Below, one piece after another: positions 25,623-36,617 of a DNA stretch of 64,000 nt. The notes beneath the pieces were generated by a model. The model was not told where the DNA came from, made no database searches, and was given only the letters and a program-made list of their open reading frames with translations. This stretch comes from JACCZX01 sp963786295. Its GTDB lineage: Bacteria > Pseudomonadota > Gammaproteobacteria > Burkholderiales > Burkholderiaceae_F. The stretch is from NCBI GenBank assembly GCA_963786295.1, contig CAWAYV010000049.1, forward strand, positions 1-64,000, read 5' to 3'. A program made the position numbers and the translations under genes. Position 1 is the stretch's first letter, and each line of letters opens with the position of its first letter.

Positions 25623-25946
25623 TTCGTCTTGCCTCAGTCTTGCCGAAGCGTGGAGCATGAAGTTTGCGCCGGACTCCAACGTAGTGCCGCAGGATTCTGA
25701 TTCCTGCCACCGGCATTAGCGCTCCGAGGGCTAGCGCGCCGGAACTTACGCAGTCCGAATCACCGAAATATGCTGGCTGCCACTCTCCGGTAGCCAAACT
25801 TCGCCGGTGCGGCCAAGAATTTGACGAACGTTAGCGGCCTCGCGCGGGAATCCGAACCGCTCGAACACTTCGCTGCCAGCGTCGAAGCGGAATGCTGGAA
25901 CTAGCGGTAGTCACCGAAGTGGGAAGCGGCACTGCGGTAGTTTTAA
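25623..25946 (-). other. intergenic stretch with possible gene remnant
   Basis: There is no complete gene in these 324 bases. On the minus strand a frame at about 25746-25890 reads PAFRFDAGSEVFERFGFPRE, then GRTGEVWLPESGSQHISVIR, and ends in TAA. That looks like the C-terminus of a real protein with no start in range. It is probably the tail of a deleted or badly frameshifted gene. Confidence 0.3.
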
Positions 25947-26444
25947 CTATCGCTTGGCGTACGCGTCCTTGAGCTTCGCTTCGGTCATCGCGACCTGGCG
26001 CTCCAGTGCCGCGATGCGCGCTTCGTACTCCGGTGTTAATCGACTGCCGCCACCGGCCAAGCCGCGCCTCTCACCGGGCAGCGGCTCGCGCCCGAGTTCG
26101 AGGTTTCTTTTCGCGATCGCGAGGTCGCGCTCTAAGGTCTCAATGTTTGCTGGCGGGGCGGCCCCCTTGGTGGGGATACCTGGACGCATTACCGAGCCCG
26201 GTGGGACTCCTGGGCGCGTGACCGCGGCTTGCGTCGGCGGCGCACCCTTACCGGGTTGAACTGGCAGTACGTTCACGCGCGGCGTGCTTTTCGCTTCGCG
26301 CTCCTCCAGCACCTTGCCGCCCGAAGGCACGTTGTCACTGTAGAGCACGCTGCCGTCAGGCATCTGCACCTTGTAGATCATCGACTGGCCGGCGACGATC
26401 AACGGCGCGGTAGCCAGGCATACGGCAAAAATCATTCGGAGCAT
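25947..26444 (-). CDS. DUF4124-type secreted protein
   Basis: A 165-residue protein. A signal peptide (MLRMIFAVCLATAPLIVAGQ) precedes a short DUF4124-like beta unit (MIYKVQMPDGSVLYSDNVPS). Then come a proline-rich linker and a C-terminal coiled coil (IETLERDLAIAKRNLELGRE, IAALERQVAMTEAKLKDAY). The domain is common in Burkholderiales envelope proteins with no known role. It is transcribed away from dnaE. Confidence 0.8.
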   Translation of the reverse strand: MLRMIFAVCLATAPLIVAGQSMIYKVQMPDGSVLYSDNVPSGGKVLEEREAKSTPRVNVLPVQPGKGAPPTQAAVTRPGVPPGSVMRPGIPTKGAAPPANIETLERDLAIAKRNLELGREPLPGERRGLAGGGSRLTPEYEARIAALERQVAMTEAKLKDAYAKR

Positions 26445-26630
26445 GCGGTCCCCTTGCGGACGTTATATCGCCATTGTGTTAACGATAGCCGTTGATCGCG
26501 GCTGACAAAAGAGTTGGGCAAGCGGTATTTAAGGGCGTTCCAAAGGGTTTCGCTGGTCAATGCGGGGGAAATGCCGCCATCTGTCGGTTATCCACAGTTT
26601 CCGCACGATCGCGATGGCAAAATCGTATCG

Positions 26631-29600
26631 ATGAGCGGCACGCAGTTTGTACATCTTCGCCTGCATTCGGAATTTTCGGTCGTCGACGGCATCGTTCGAA
26701 TCGACGATGCGATCGCCAAGGCGGCGACGGACGGGCAGGGCGCTCTTGCGCTGACCGACAGCGCCAACATGTTCGGTGCAGTGCGCTTTTATTTGGCGGC
26801 GCGCAAACGCGGTATCAAGCCGATCATCGGCTGTGACCTGTGGATCACCAACGATCTTGATCGCGATAACCCCACCCGCATGGCGGTGCTGGTGCAAAAC
26901 CGCGCCGGCTATCTGAATCTATGCGAGCTGATCACGCGTGGTTATCTCGAAAATCCGCATCGCAACCGCGCCGAGGTCCGAATCGAGTGGTTCGAAGAAG
27001 GCCAGGGTCGATCTGCACAAGGGTTGATTGCGCTTTCGGGCGCGCGGCATGGCGCAGTCGGTGCCACGTTGCTTGCCGGTAAGCCTGAAGCGGCCACGCT
27101 TACTGCGCAACGGCTGGCCGCGTCGTTTGACGGCCGGTTCTACCTGGAGCTGCAGCGCACCGGTGATACGCGTGATGCAGTGCAGACCAAGGCCGCACTG
27201 TCACTCGCTACTCGCCTGCACCTACCGGTCGTCGCAACGCATCCGGTGCAGTTTCTGGAGCGCGCCGATTTTCGCGCGCACGAAGCGCGCGTGTGCATCG
27301 CTGAAGGCCATACGCTGAACGACACGCGTCGCCCGCGGCGTTATACGCCGGAGCAATACCTGAAAACGCAAGCCGAAATGGCCGAGCTGTTTGCCGATGT
27401 GCCGGTGGCGCTCGCGAACTCGGTGCAGATCGCCAAGCGGTGCAACCTGACCCTTGAACTTGGCACCGCGCGCTTGCCGAAGTTTCCGACTCCCGAGGGT
27501 GTGACGCTCGACGATCACTGCCGGGCGTTGGCATCGGACGGACTCGAGCAGCGGTTGACCAAGCTGTATGCAGACGAGAACGTGCGCAACGCGCGGCGGC
27601 CTGAATACGCCGCGCGGCTCGATCTCGAGCTGTCGACGATCGCGAAGATGGGCTACTCGGGTTACTTCCTGATCGTGGCCGACTTCATCAACTGGGCCAA
27701 GAGCAACGGCATCCCGGTGGGCCCGGGCCGGGGCTCAGGCGCCGGATCGCTGGTGGCGTATTCGCTGCGCATCACCGATCTTGACCCGCTGCAATATGGG
27801 TTGCTGTTCGAGCGCTTTCTGAACCCGGAGCGCGTGTCGATGCCGGATTTCGATATCGACTTCTGCCAGGACAATCGCGATCGCGTGATCGATTACGTCA
27901 AGCGCAAATACGGACACGACGCCGTGTCGCAGATTGCGACGTTCGGCACGCTGGGCGCGAAGGCCGTCGTGCGCGACGCCGGTCGCGTGCTCGATCTGCC
28001 GTACACGAAGTGCGATCAACTATCGAAGCTGATTCCGCACAACCCAACCGACCCGTGGACTCTCGAGCGGGCGCTGGCACAGGAACCCGCGTTTGCCGAC
28101 GCCGTGGCAGCCGACGAAGAGAATCAGGAGCTGATCGCGCTGGCCAAGCCGCTCGAAGGACTGACGCGCAGTGTCGGCATGCACGCGGGCGGGGTTCTGA
28201 TCGCGCCCGGAAAGCTGACCGACTTCACGCCGCTGTATTGCGCGCAGGGCACCGAAGGCGTGATCAGTCAGTACGACAAGGACGACGTCGAGGCGATCGG
28301 GCTCGTGAAGTTCGACTTCCTGGGTCTGACGACGTTAACGATCATCGATCTGACGTTGAAGTACGTGCGGCAGCTCGATCCGTCGTTTGCGTTGGAGCTC
28401 GATCGATTGCCCCTCGACGACGCAGCTACTTATGAAATCTTCAAGCGCGGCGAGACGACCGCAATATTCCAGTTTGAATCGCGCGGCATGCGCGAGCTGC
28501 TGAAGCGCGCCAAGCCCGATCGATTGGAAGACTTGATCGCATTGAACGCGCTTTACCGGCCGGGACCGATGGACCTGATTCCAGAGTACGTCGATCGCAA
28601 GCAAGGCCGACAGAAAGTCGAATACGTGCATCGATCGATCGAGCCGATCCTTTCCGAAACCTACGGCGTGATGGTGTATCAGGAGCAGGTAATGCGAATC
28701 GCGCAAGAGACCGGCGGTTATTCGCTCGGCGCTGCCGATCTGCTGCGGCGCGCGATGAGCAAGAAAAAGCCGGAAGAGATGGCGAGGCACCGGTCGATCT
28801 TTGTCGACGGCGCCGCTGCCAAAGGCGTCGATGCACGGACAGCGACCGAGCTCTTCAACCACATGGAGAAGTTCGCCGGCTACGGTTTCAATAAGAGCCA
28901 TAGCGCGGCGTATGCGGTCGTCGCTTATCAGACGGCTTACTTCAAGGTGCATTACCCGGCGGCGTTCATGGCGGCCAACTTGTCGACGTTGATGGACGAC
29001 ACCGACAAGGTCAAAGACCTGATCGAGGATTGCAAGGCGATCGGATTGAAGGTGCTGCCGCCGGACATCAACGTGAGCGCGTATCGATTCGAGCCGGTCG
29101 ATGCAAAAACGATTCGCTACGGACTCGGAGCCATCAAGGGCACCGGCCGCGGTGCCATTGAAGCGATCATTGCCGCACGGTCGGCGGGCGGACCGTTTGC
29201 CGATTTGTTCGATCTCACCGCACGCGTCGACAAACAGTTCGTCAGTCGGCGCGTGATCGAGGCATTGGTGCGTGCAGGAGCGTTCGATTGTTTGAACCCC
29301 GATCGCGCGGTTCTGTTGGCGAGCGTCGGAAGAGCGATCGACGCGGCCGACAGCGCCGCCGCTGCAGCGGGGCAGGCAAGTTTGTTCGGCACTTTCGAAA
29401 GCAGCGCACGGCATGTTGAGTATGTGCCGGCCGCGCGCTGGAGCGAGCGCGAAAAGTTGTCGAACGAAAAGCTCGCCCTCGGTTACTACTTTTCCGGCCA
29501 CTTGTTCACTGAGTTTGCCGCGGAAGCGCGCCGCCTGGCGCCGACGCCGCTGGCGGCGGTGCATCAGGCGCCGATCGGAAGAAGCGAACAAGTGAGCAAG

Positions 29601-30106
29601 TGAGGCTGGCAGGCGTGATCGTTTCGGCTCGCAGCCAGAACACGCGGCGCGGCCGCATGGGCTTGGTCGTTCTCGAAGACGGCACCGCGCAACTCGAGCT
29701 GATGGTTTTTTCGGAGCTTTACGATCGCAAGCGCGCGCTGCTAAAGGAAGATCAACTGTTGTTTGTGATCGGCAGGGTGCGCAACGACGAATTCGCGCAG
29801 CGCTTGTCGGTCTCCGCGGACGAGCTGATGGATCTGACCGAAGCGCGCGCGCGCGCAGCGGCCCGACTGCGCATTGAGGTCGACGGTGCAGGCGACGTGA
29901 TTCGCTTGCGCGAGGCACTGAACCCGTATCGCGTGACCAACGGACATGCGAGCCAAGGTTGCCGCATCGTCATCAGCTACAGCAACGGCGCGGGCAGCGT
30001 GGATGTTGCGCTGCCCGAGGAGTGGCGTGTGCGACCTGAGGATCGTCTGGCGGCCGATCTCGCAATGCAGCCGAGGGTGCGGCGCGCGTATTACAACTAC
30101 GTGTGA
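26631..30106 (+). CDS. dnaE: DNA polymerase III alpha subunit (disrupted by an 8-bp duplication)
   Basis: About 1,156 residues in all, the normal DnaE length, if one 8-base duplicate at 29589-29604 is ignored. The PHP domain begins FVHLRLHSEFSVVDGIVRID. The polymerase core has GPGRGSGAGSLVAY and the catalytic aspartates in PDFDIDFCQDNRDRVIDYV. Later come ALYRPGPMDLIPEY, the KKKPEEMARHR fingers region and the GYGFNKSHSAAYAVVAYQTA helix-hairpin-helix region. The OB-fold (AGVIVSARSQNTRRGRMGLV) is in the second frame from 29600. ATG 26631 is chosen because it starts the conserved PHP segment. It is the replicative polymerase and essential. Confidence 0.95.
29589..29604 (+). repeat. 8-bp tandem duplication inside dnaE
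   Basis: CAAGTGAG occurs twice in direct tandem. With both copies the DnaE frame stops at TGA 29601-29603. With one copy it reads EQVRLAGVIVSAR without interruption into the OB-fold. A slippage-type duplication in the cell or an assembly artefact would look the same. Confidence 0.85.
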
Positions 30107-30110
30107 CGGC

Positions 30111-30933
30111 TCACCGATACTGATCGAGCCCGATTTGCGCGCGCGTCTCGCGTGCATTGATCCGTGCTTGCAGGCGCTGCCAATTCTCGCTGTGCGCAGT
30201 GCGATCGTTTTCGGGATGCCAGAGGTGATACACGTTGGTCGCCAGCCGGCCGTTTTTGAGCCGCACGCCCGACTCGATCAGCCGTGCTGCGAAGTCCGAG
30301 TCCTCGAACCCCCATCCTTGAAAACATTCATCGAAGCCGTTGACTCTTTCGATGTCGGCGCGAAACGCGCTGAAGTTGCATCCTCTAAGGCGCTGCCAGC
30401 GGCGCGCCCCAAGTTTGCGTAACGACCCCAACGGCAGCCTCGGCAACGACGATTGCACGATTGATCTTTCCCTGGACCGCTGCGATTGCCGCACCCGCGA
30501 CGCTCCAATCTTCGACCGCAATGCCATCGGCTAAAACGGCGCGCGTGAAGGCTTCGCTCAGCAACACGCGCCCGCCGGTCAAGCACCAACCCGGTTCGGC
30601 CAGATCGCGGTGTGCGCGCACGAAGTGCCGACGCACGATGCAGTCACCGTCCAGGTAGATCAGATAGTCGCCGCGGGCCCGCGCGGTGGCGCGATTTCGT
30701 ACTGCAGCCAGACGAAACCCTGTGTCTTCCTGCCACACGTGAGACAGCGGTACAGGCAGCGTGGCCTGCGCGCGCTTGACGACGTCTGCGGTGTCCGGTC
30801 TGGAGCCGTCGTCGGCGACCACGATTTCGAATTGGCGGTCGTCCTGTTTTCCAAGGCTACGCAGCACCGCAGCCAGAGCATCAGGGCGGTTATAGGTGGC
30901 GACCACAACTGAAATCAACATCGCTTCAGTCAC
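30111..30933 (-). CDS. GT2-family glycosyltransferase (frameshifted)
   Basis: About 274 residues over a shift near 30425. The first frame has the GT-A start ISVVVATYNRPDALAAVLRS, VVADDGSRPDTADV and the metal site YLIYLDGDCIVRRHFVRAH. The second has NFSAFRADIERVNGFDECFQ and GWGFEDSDFAARLIESG, a galactosyltransferase-type C-terminal motif. It is probably an LPS-core sugar transferase. It overlaps the preceding glycosyltransferase by 8 bases, so the two are one transcription unit. Confidence 0.85.
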
Positions 30934-31684
30934 GTGGTTGCTGTTCGAGCAACATCGCCTTTATGTAGCGGTAGTACGAGCCCTCGGCGTTGCTGACCGC
31001 GAGCATGAAGCCGTGACTGCCGTCGAGAAATCCGCGCCTAAGAAAGTAGGTGCGAATGAATGCTGAAACCCCGTGCAGAACCGCCGTCATGATGGTCGGC
31101 CGGCGTCCGCGCTGTAACACCGTCGGCGCCGACAGCGAGGAATAGCGGTTCACCTTGTCCAGCACATCCTCCATCGTGCGAAAGCTCCAATGCTCGAGCG
31201 GGGTGCGCAGTCGGCCAACATTTCTGTCTGTCTGCAAAGACTCGTGTACCGGTGCGGGCGAAAACCGGGCGGTGCCACGCCGGAACAGCCTTCGAACGTA
31301 GTCCGGCCACCAGCCTGAATGGCGCATGAAGCGCCCGCAGTAGTAGGAGCTGCGCGGCATCTCATAAACGTCGAACGCCGAATTGCTCAGCGCCGTCTGA
31401 ATCTCATCGCGCAATTCTGGCGGGACACGCTCGTCCGCATCGATCGAAAGGACCCAATCTCCGGAGCATGCGTCGATGGCGCGATTTTTCTGAACACCGA
31501 AGCCCTGCCAGTCAGGCGCCTCGATGACACGGGCGCCGGCCGCACGCGCGATCTCGCAGCTGCGGTCGCGGCTGCCACCGTCGACCACGACAATCTCATC
31601 GGCGAATGCCACGCTCGCCAGGCACTCCGCTAGATTGCGCTCCTCGTTCAGCGTGATGATGGCGACGCTCAGGCGTGTTTCCAT
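30926..31684 (-). CDS. LPS-core GT2 glycosyltransferase (WaaE/KdtX-like)
   Basis: A 252-residue enzyme: SVAIITLNEERNLAECLASV, EIVVVDGGSRDRSCEIARAA, the metal site WVLSIDADERVPPELRDEI, then WPDYVRRLFRRGTARFS and PVHESLQ. This is the WaaE/KdtX group that adds beta-glucose to the inner-core heptose. The C-terminal FIRTYFLRRGFLDGSHGFML is a typical membrane-associating tail. It is the first gene of the leftward pair and sits back-to-back with the GT25/ligase gene. Confidence 0.88.
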   Translation of the reverse strand: METRLSVAIITLNEERNLAECLASVAFADEIVVVDGGSRDRSCEIARAAGARVIEAPDWQGFGVQKNRAIDACSGDWVLSIDADERVPPELRDEIQTALSNSAFDVYEMPRSSYYCGRFMRHSGWWPDYVRRLFRRGTARFSPAPVHESLQTDRNVGRLRTPLEHWSFRTMEDVLDKVNRYSSLSAPTVLQRGRRPTIMTAVLHGVSAFIRTYFLRRGFLDGSHGFMLAVSNAEGSYYRYIKAMLLEQQPRD

Positions 31685-31795
31685 ATTCGATCGGGGTCGG
31701 GCGCGAGCGGCATCTTACGTCGCCGGTTTGCCTGGCTGCTTCTTTACAATCGCGCTTTGCAAGCCGCCTAGACGGCGCCCTCCGGACTTGGCCTC

Positions 31796-33850
31796 GTGGT
31801 TCCGGCCCCTCACAATCTTCTACCGTCGGACGATCGATTGCACGCCCCCGTCAACGCGCAGGTCGACGCAGTCTTCGTGTTGTCGGTGCGGTCGTTTCAC
31901 GATCGTATTGCGCATATTGAAAGCGAGCTGCGAAAGCACGGCATCGCGTTCGAATGGGTTTTCGAGCACGACGCCGTCGAGCTCAGCCCGGAGTTGATCG
32001 AAGCGACGTTCGCTCCGAGCGACATGGGGCCGCCGCAGCAGTCCTTGGTGCTGAAGCACATCGAAACGTGGAAGCGCTGCGTCGCGCGTGGCTATCGACG
32101 AATACTCGTGTTCGAGGACGACGCGATGCTTGCACCGGACTTCGTGCAGGTGTTCGGCGCGGCAATGCGCGCGGCGGATCTGATCGAGCAACCGTACATG
32201 ATTTATCTCGGATGCGGAGACAACAAATACGTTGCCCCAGCGCAACGCTCGAATTCGACGCTGGTTAAAACGAACCTGGCGTTGCCTGCGACGGATGCGA
32301 CAGTGGTCGACCAGCGTGCGGCTCGATTGCGGCTCGAGTATGTCGGCCGTCAAAAGATCACGCGGCCTGCCGACTGGCTAATGCGCGAAGCCGATGCGGC
32401 CATGGGTGTTGCTCATTACTGGCTTACCGACCCCATCGTTGAGCAAGGGAGCATGAACGGCCGCTTTGCAAGTGTGTTGGATAGAAAACGTATCGGCCGC
32501 AGTAGGGCGTGGACATGGCTGCGCTTTCGATGGGATCGCTGGTGGCGGCGGACGCTGACGCGCGATAGAAGCAGTGAATTCGTCGCGCACCCTTCCTTTA
32601 CGACGGCTGAGCTGAAACGAGACAAATGGGCAATCGCGAGCGCGCGCGCAGCCGCGTCGCTGGTCGCCATCGGCGCGTTTACCGGCGCTGCAGTTTCCAA
32701 CATCGCTGCGATCGTGATGTTGCTGGCGTTTATCGCAGCGCCATCCTCTATCGTGCGCTTGAGGCGGGCGTGGCATCAGCCGCTGGGCAAGGCGGCCATC
32801 GTGTTCCTGATGGTCTTGCTGCTCGCCGCCACGTGGAGCACGGCGCCATTCCCGGTGGCACTGAAAGCATGGATCGGGTGGCGCCACTTCTTGCTGCTGT
32901 TCGTCGCGCTTGCGATCTTCGATACTCGCGCGTCGAAACTTGCTTTCGCAGCGATCTTCGTCGTCGCCGCGAGCGCGGCGACCGTCGCTTCCTTTCTTGC
33001 GTTCGATTTCGGGGCGGCGCAGGCGACATCCGACGTGGCGGGTGGAATCATCCTGCGCAATCACGTAACACAAGGTATGGCGCTGACCGCCGGCGCGCTG
33101 CTCGCGTTGGTGCTCCTTGCGCACGCGCGTCGCGGGTCGTGGCAGCAATGGGCGTGTGGTGCAGCAGCGTTGTTGATGGTCGCCAACGTTGTGTTCATTA
33201 CGTACGCGCGCAGCGCGTATCTGGCCCTTGCAGTGACGTCGCTTGTCGCTACGCTCGGCATCGCTCGACATCGCGCGCGGATTGCTGCCGTAAGTGCGCT
33301 GATCGTCCTGATGTGCGGTGCGATCTGGCTCTCACCTCTGATCAGCCAACGATTCGAGCGTGGGCTGCAGGAAATTCAGGAAACCAACAGCTCTGACGTG
33401 ATTACTCCGATGGGCATTCGGCCGGTGATGTGGGAAACCACCGCTTCGATCGTGCGCGACGCCCCGCTGATCGGACACGGACTCGGTTCGTTTCCCGAGC
33501 AATATCGGAGCGCGGTGACCCAGCGTTACACGGGATGGAAAGCGACCCTCACCGCCGACCCGCACAACCAGTATCTGTTGATTCTTGCGGAAACTGGCTT
33601 GCTCGGGTTGAGCGCCTTCGCGTGGTTCCTTTTTTCTGCACCGAGGCAGCAGGTGCGCGGGTCCTTTGGAGTGATCGGCATCGCGTTGCTGCTGGCCTGG
33701 AGCCTGACAAGCCTTTTCAGCTCGCACTTTCATACCTTCAACGAAGGGCACTTGATCGCGATCTTGCTCGGAGTGTGCCTGGCGCGAGAAGTCGGCACCC
33801 AAAGTCACGCGCTCAGCGCTGCATCGACGGCGGAACGAACCTCCGCGTAA
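31796..33850 (+). CDS. GT25 glycosyltransferase fused to an O-antigen-ligase-like domain
   Basis: One uninterrupted 684-residue frame. Residues 20-250 are a family-25 LPS glycosyltransferase (VDAVFVLSVRSFHDRIAHIE, SLVLKHIETWKRCVARGYRR, ILVFEDDAML). From about residue 280 on there are ten or more hydrophobic helices and the Wzy_C/WaaL pattern: VFITYARSAYLALAV, then LIGHGLGSFPEQYRS and DPHNQYLLILAETGLLGLS. WaaL joins O-antigen to the lipid A-core on the periplasmic side, whereas GT25 acts in the cytoplasm. The two are normally separate genes. The GTG start at 31796 is the first available. The fusion may be real or may reflect a lost stop and start. Confidence 0.85.
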   Translation: MVPAPHNLLPSDDRLHAPVNAQVDAVFVLSVRSFHDRIAHIESELRKHGIAFEWVFEHDAVELSPELIEATFAPSDMGPPQQSLVLKHIETWKRCVARGYRRILVFEDDAMLAPDFVQVFGAAMRAADLIEQPYMIYLGCGDNKYVAPAQRSNSTLVKTNLALPATDATVVDQRAARLRLEYVGRQKITRPADWLMREADAAMGVAHYWLTDPIVEQGSMNGRFASVLDRKRIGRSRAWTWLRFRWDRWWRRTLTRDRSSEFVAHPSFTTAELKRDKWAIASARAAASLVAIGAFTGAAVSNIAAIVMLLAFIAAPSSIVRLRRAWHQPLGKAAIVFLMVLLLAATWSTAPFPVALKAWIGWRHFLLLFVALAIFDTRASKLAFAAIFVVAASAATVASFLAFDFGAAQATSDVAGGIILRNHVTQGMALTAGALLALVLLAHARRGSWQQWACGAAALLMVANVVFITYARSAYLALAVTSLVATLGIARHRARIAAVSALIVLMCGAIWLSPLISQRFERGLQEIQETNSSDVITPMGIRPVMWETTASIVRDAPLIGHGLGSFPEQYRSAVTQRYTGWKATLTADPHNQYLLILAETGLLGLSAFAWFLFSAPRQQVRGSFGVIGIALLLAWSLTSLFSSHFHTFNEGHLIAILLGVCLAREVGTQSHALSAASTAERTSA

Positions 33851-34702
33851 GCCGGCCAGCCGCGACTCGAACCGATCAGCGTCGCGTTGGTGCCCCACGG
33901 CCTTGTTTTTTCCGGCTCGGTGACGCCAAACACGCTGATCAGCCGAGCGCCGACCGCCGCGGCCAGATGCCCTGAGCCACTGTCATTGGCGACCACGAGC
34001 TGCGCGCCGGCAAGCACTGCCGCAAACGTCGCCACATCCGATTCGGGCAGCACGGTCACTCCCGGCAATGCGTTGCGCACGGTTGCGGTTTCATTCGGGC
34101 CCGGCATCGCGACGACATGCCTACCGGCGGCGAGTAACTCGCTGCCAAGCCGTGCGAAGCCATCCCACGCCTTGACCTTTCCGCGATGAAATCCGATCGC
34201 GACCGGGCACAGCACCACATACTTCGCGTCCACACCTTGCGCCGCGAGCAGATCATGCGCTCGCAGTTGAGCGGGCTCGCCGATGCGCAACTGCAGATCG
34301 CGCGGAATCTCCGGCGACGTGTCGACAGAGCGCCGTGGCAAGCCGGTAGTAGTACTCGACCATATGGTCGCGCTCGTCGACCGGGATCGCTTTGCGCAGC
34401 AGCCACGAACGTCCATCGCGCGCGTAGCCGGTGGCCGAAATGCCCGCCAGCCTGAATTCGAGCGCGCTGCTGAACGAGTTGGTCAACAGCAGTCCTGTAT
34501 TCACTTTGATATCGCGCAGCGCTTGGATACGCGAGCCGGGCAACGAAACGACGGTCCAGGGATAGACAGCAAATAGATCCTTGGCCCACGGGCGACCGGC
34601 AAGCGTGAGCGCGAAGCCGCGGTCCGCCAGCAGATCAAGCGCCGGCAGCGCCATGCACGCGTCTCCCAAATGGTTCGGCAGGCGAACGATCAACGGCTTC
34701 AC
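33805..34702 (-). CDS. GT9 heptosyltransferase-like protein (frameshifted)
   Basis: About 298 residues with a shift near 34335. From GTG 34702 it reads VKPLIVRLPNHLGDACMALP and ALDLLADRGFALTLAGRPW. The second frame has YVVLCPVAIGFHRGKVKAW, the GT-B donor loop VVANDSGSGHLAAAVGARLI and VFGVTEPEKTRPWG. This is the ADP-heptose:LPS heptosyltransferase (WaaC/WaaF-like) family. No ATG is available near the conserved N-terminus. The 3' end overlaps the end of the convergent fusion gene by 46 bases. Confidence 0.82.
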
Positions 34703-34809
34703 AATGGACGCGGACGCTGACTCAAATACTTCGCATTCAGGTGCTTCGCATACACTAAGCGCGGCCGTCGAAGAAGTAATCGCACAAGAGAATTCTGGCA
34801 CGCGACCCC

Positions 34810-36617
34810 ATGACGAGTTCGTCTCCCCCACATCCTCGGTTGCTCGACGACCCGAACCTGCGCCGACTGTTCGGGATGGTGCTCGGTCATCGGAAAGTGC
34901 TGACGTTTGCGTTGTTGGCGACGGCGGTAGCTGCCGCCACCGATCCGATTCTGGCGAAGCTGACCGGCGTATTGACCGACCGGGCACTGCTCGAACGCAA
35001 TTCGAGCTCTGTCATGTGGCTGCCGCTCGCGTTCGTAGGCGTGTTCATCGTCCGGGGGTTGGCGAGCTTTACCAGCTCGTACCTGCTGAACCGCATCTCG
35101 CAGTCGGTCCTGATGAACCTGCGCATGACGATGTTCGACCGCATGCTGCGCTGGCCGGCTGCGACGTTCGAGCAGATGCCGTCGAGCGTCGTGATCTCGA
35201 AGTTCGTCAATGAGGCGACCAACGCGTTGAATCTGGCCGCCGAGGTGTTGAGCACCGCGGTGCGCGACTCGTTGATCGTGGTGGGGCTGTTGTTGATGCT
35301 TCTGTACTACAACTGGCAGCTGACGCTGGTGGCGCTGGCGATCGCCCCGGTGATCGCTTTGATACTGCGCGCATTCAGCCGGCGGTTACGACGGCTGAAT
35401 ATCGAGAACCAGGTAATGCTGGGCGAGATGACGCGTTCGGTGCAGGAGGTGCACGAGGGCAGGAGGGTGGTCAAGATCTACGAGGGTGAAGGCTACGAAA
35501 ACGAGCGTTTTCGCCACATCAACGCCAGGCTGCGCGGATTCGCGATGCGCATGCAGGTTGCGTGGTCGGCAGCGACCCCGCTGACGCAGATTGCGGGGGC
35601 GTTCGGCGTCGCGATTCTGATGATGGTCGCGCTGTGGCAAGCGCGCGACACGCAGTTATCGGCCGGCGATTTCGTCACGTTCCTGGCTGCAGCGTTGCTG
35701 CTGTTGCCGGCGCTACGGCACTTGTCATCGCTGAATGGTCCACTCGCGCGTATGGCCGCGGGCGCACAGAGCGTGTTCGCGCATGATGGACCTGCAGACC
35801 GAAGAAGACACCGGCTCGCGCTCGATCGAGAAGGCGAGCGGGAAAGTCGAGTTTCGTCGTGTTTCGTTTCGCTATCCCCGAAGCAAACTCCAGTGCGCTG
35901 GTCGATATTGACCTTACGGTCGCGCCCGGCGAAATGATTGCGCTGGTCGGTCCGTCGGGTGCTGGCAAGACCACCTTGATCAACCTGATACCGCGCTTCA
36001 TCAGTCCGACCGCAGGCGAGATCGTGCTCGATGGCGTGCCGATTCACGAGTTGACGTTGGCAAGCTTGCGGCGGCAGATCGCGCTGGTTTCGCAGGACAT
36101 CGTGTTGTTCGACGACACCGTCACAGCGAACATTGCTTACGGCGGACAGCGGGGTGCTTCGAAAGCGCGTGTGCGAGAAGTGGCAGAGGCAGCGTTCCTG
36201 TTGCCGCTGATCGAATCGCTGCCGAACGGTTTCGATACGCCGATCGGAGAGAACGCGGTCAGGCTTTCTGGCGGACAACGCCAGCGAATCTCAATCGCGC
36301 GTGCATTACTTAAGGACGCGCCGATTCTGTTGCTCGACGAAGCGACTTCGGCGCTTGACTCGGAGTCCGAGCGCTACATTCAAACATCGCTCGAGCGGCT
36401 GATGCACGGACGAACCACCTTCGTGGTCGCACACCGGCTATCGACGATCGAGCGCGCCGACCGCATTGTCGTGCTCGAGCATGGACGGATTGTCGAAATC
36501 GGAAGCCATCGTCAGTTGTTGGCGCGCGGAGGGCTGTACGCGCACTTGTACGAGATCCAGTTCGCGACACATTCGCCCGAGCAACAACCGGAGCACCTAT
36601 CGGAGCAGATCAAGTGA
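34810..36617 (+). CDS. msbA: lipid A export ABC transporter MsbA (two frameshifts)
   Basis: About 600 residues after bridging shifts near 35785 and 35877. The N-terminal membrane domain has six helices (LLATAVAAATDPILAKLTG, SYLLNRISQSVLMNLRMTMF, VGLLLMLLYYNWQLTLVALA). Between the shifts comes MMDLQTEEDTGSRS and GKVEFRRVSFRYP. The ATPase domain has Walker A GPSGAGKTTL, signature RLSGGQRQRISIARALL, Walker B PILLLDEATSALD and the H-loop VAHRLSTIERAD. It flips lipid A-core across the inner membrane and is essential. Placement beside LPS-core genes is typical. Confidence 0.93.

Noticed and set aside
28335..29918. 527-codon open frame on the minus strand
   Set aside because: It lies fully antisense to dnaE. 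High-GC codon bias opens long frames opposite real genes. The sequence is Arg/His-rich with no family features.
29600..30106. Independent single-domain OB-fold protein starting at GTG 29600
   Set aside because: It is the exact C-terminal continuation of DnaE once one duplicated 8-mer is removed, so a separate gene is the weaker explanation.
32378..33271. 297-codon minus-strand frame inside the GT25/ligase gene
   Set aside because: It is Arg/Gln/Asp-rich, antisense to transmembrane helices, with no domain.
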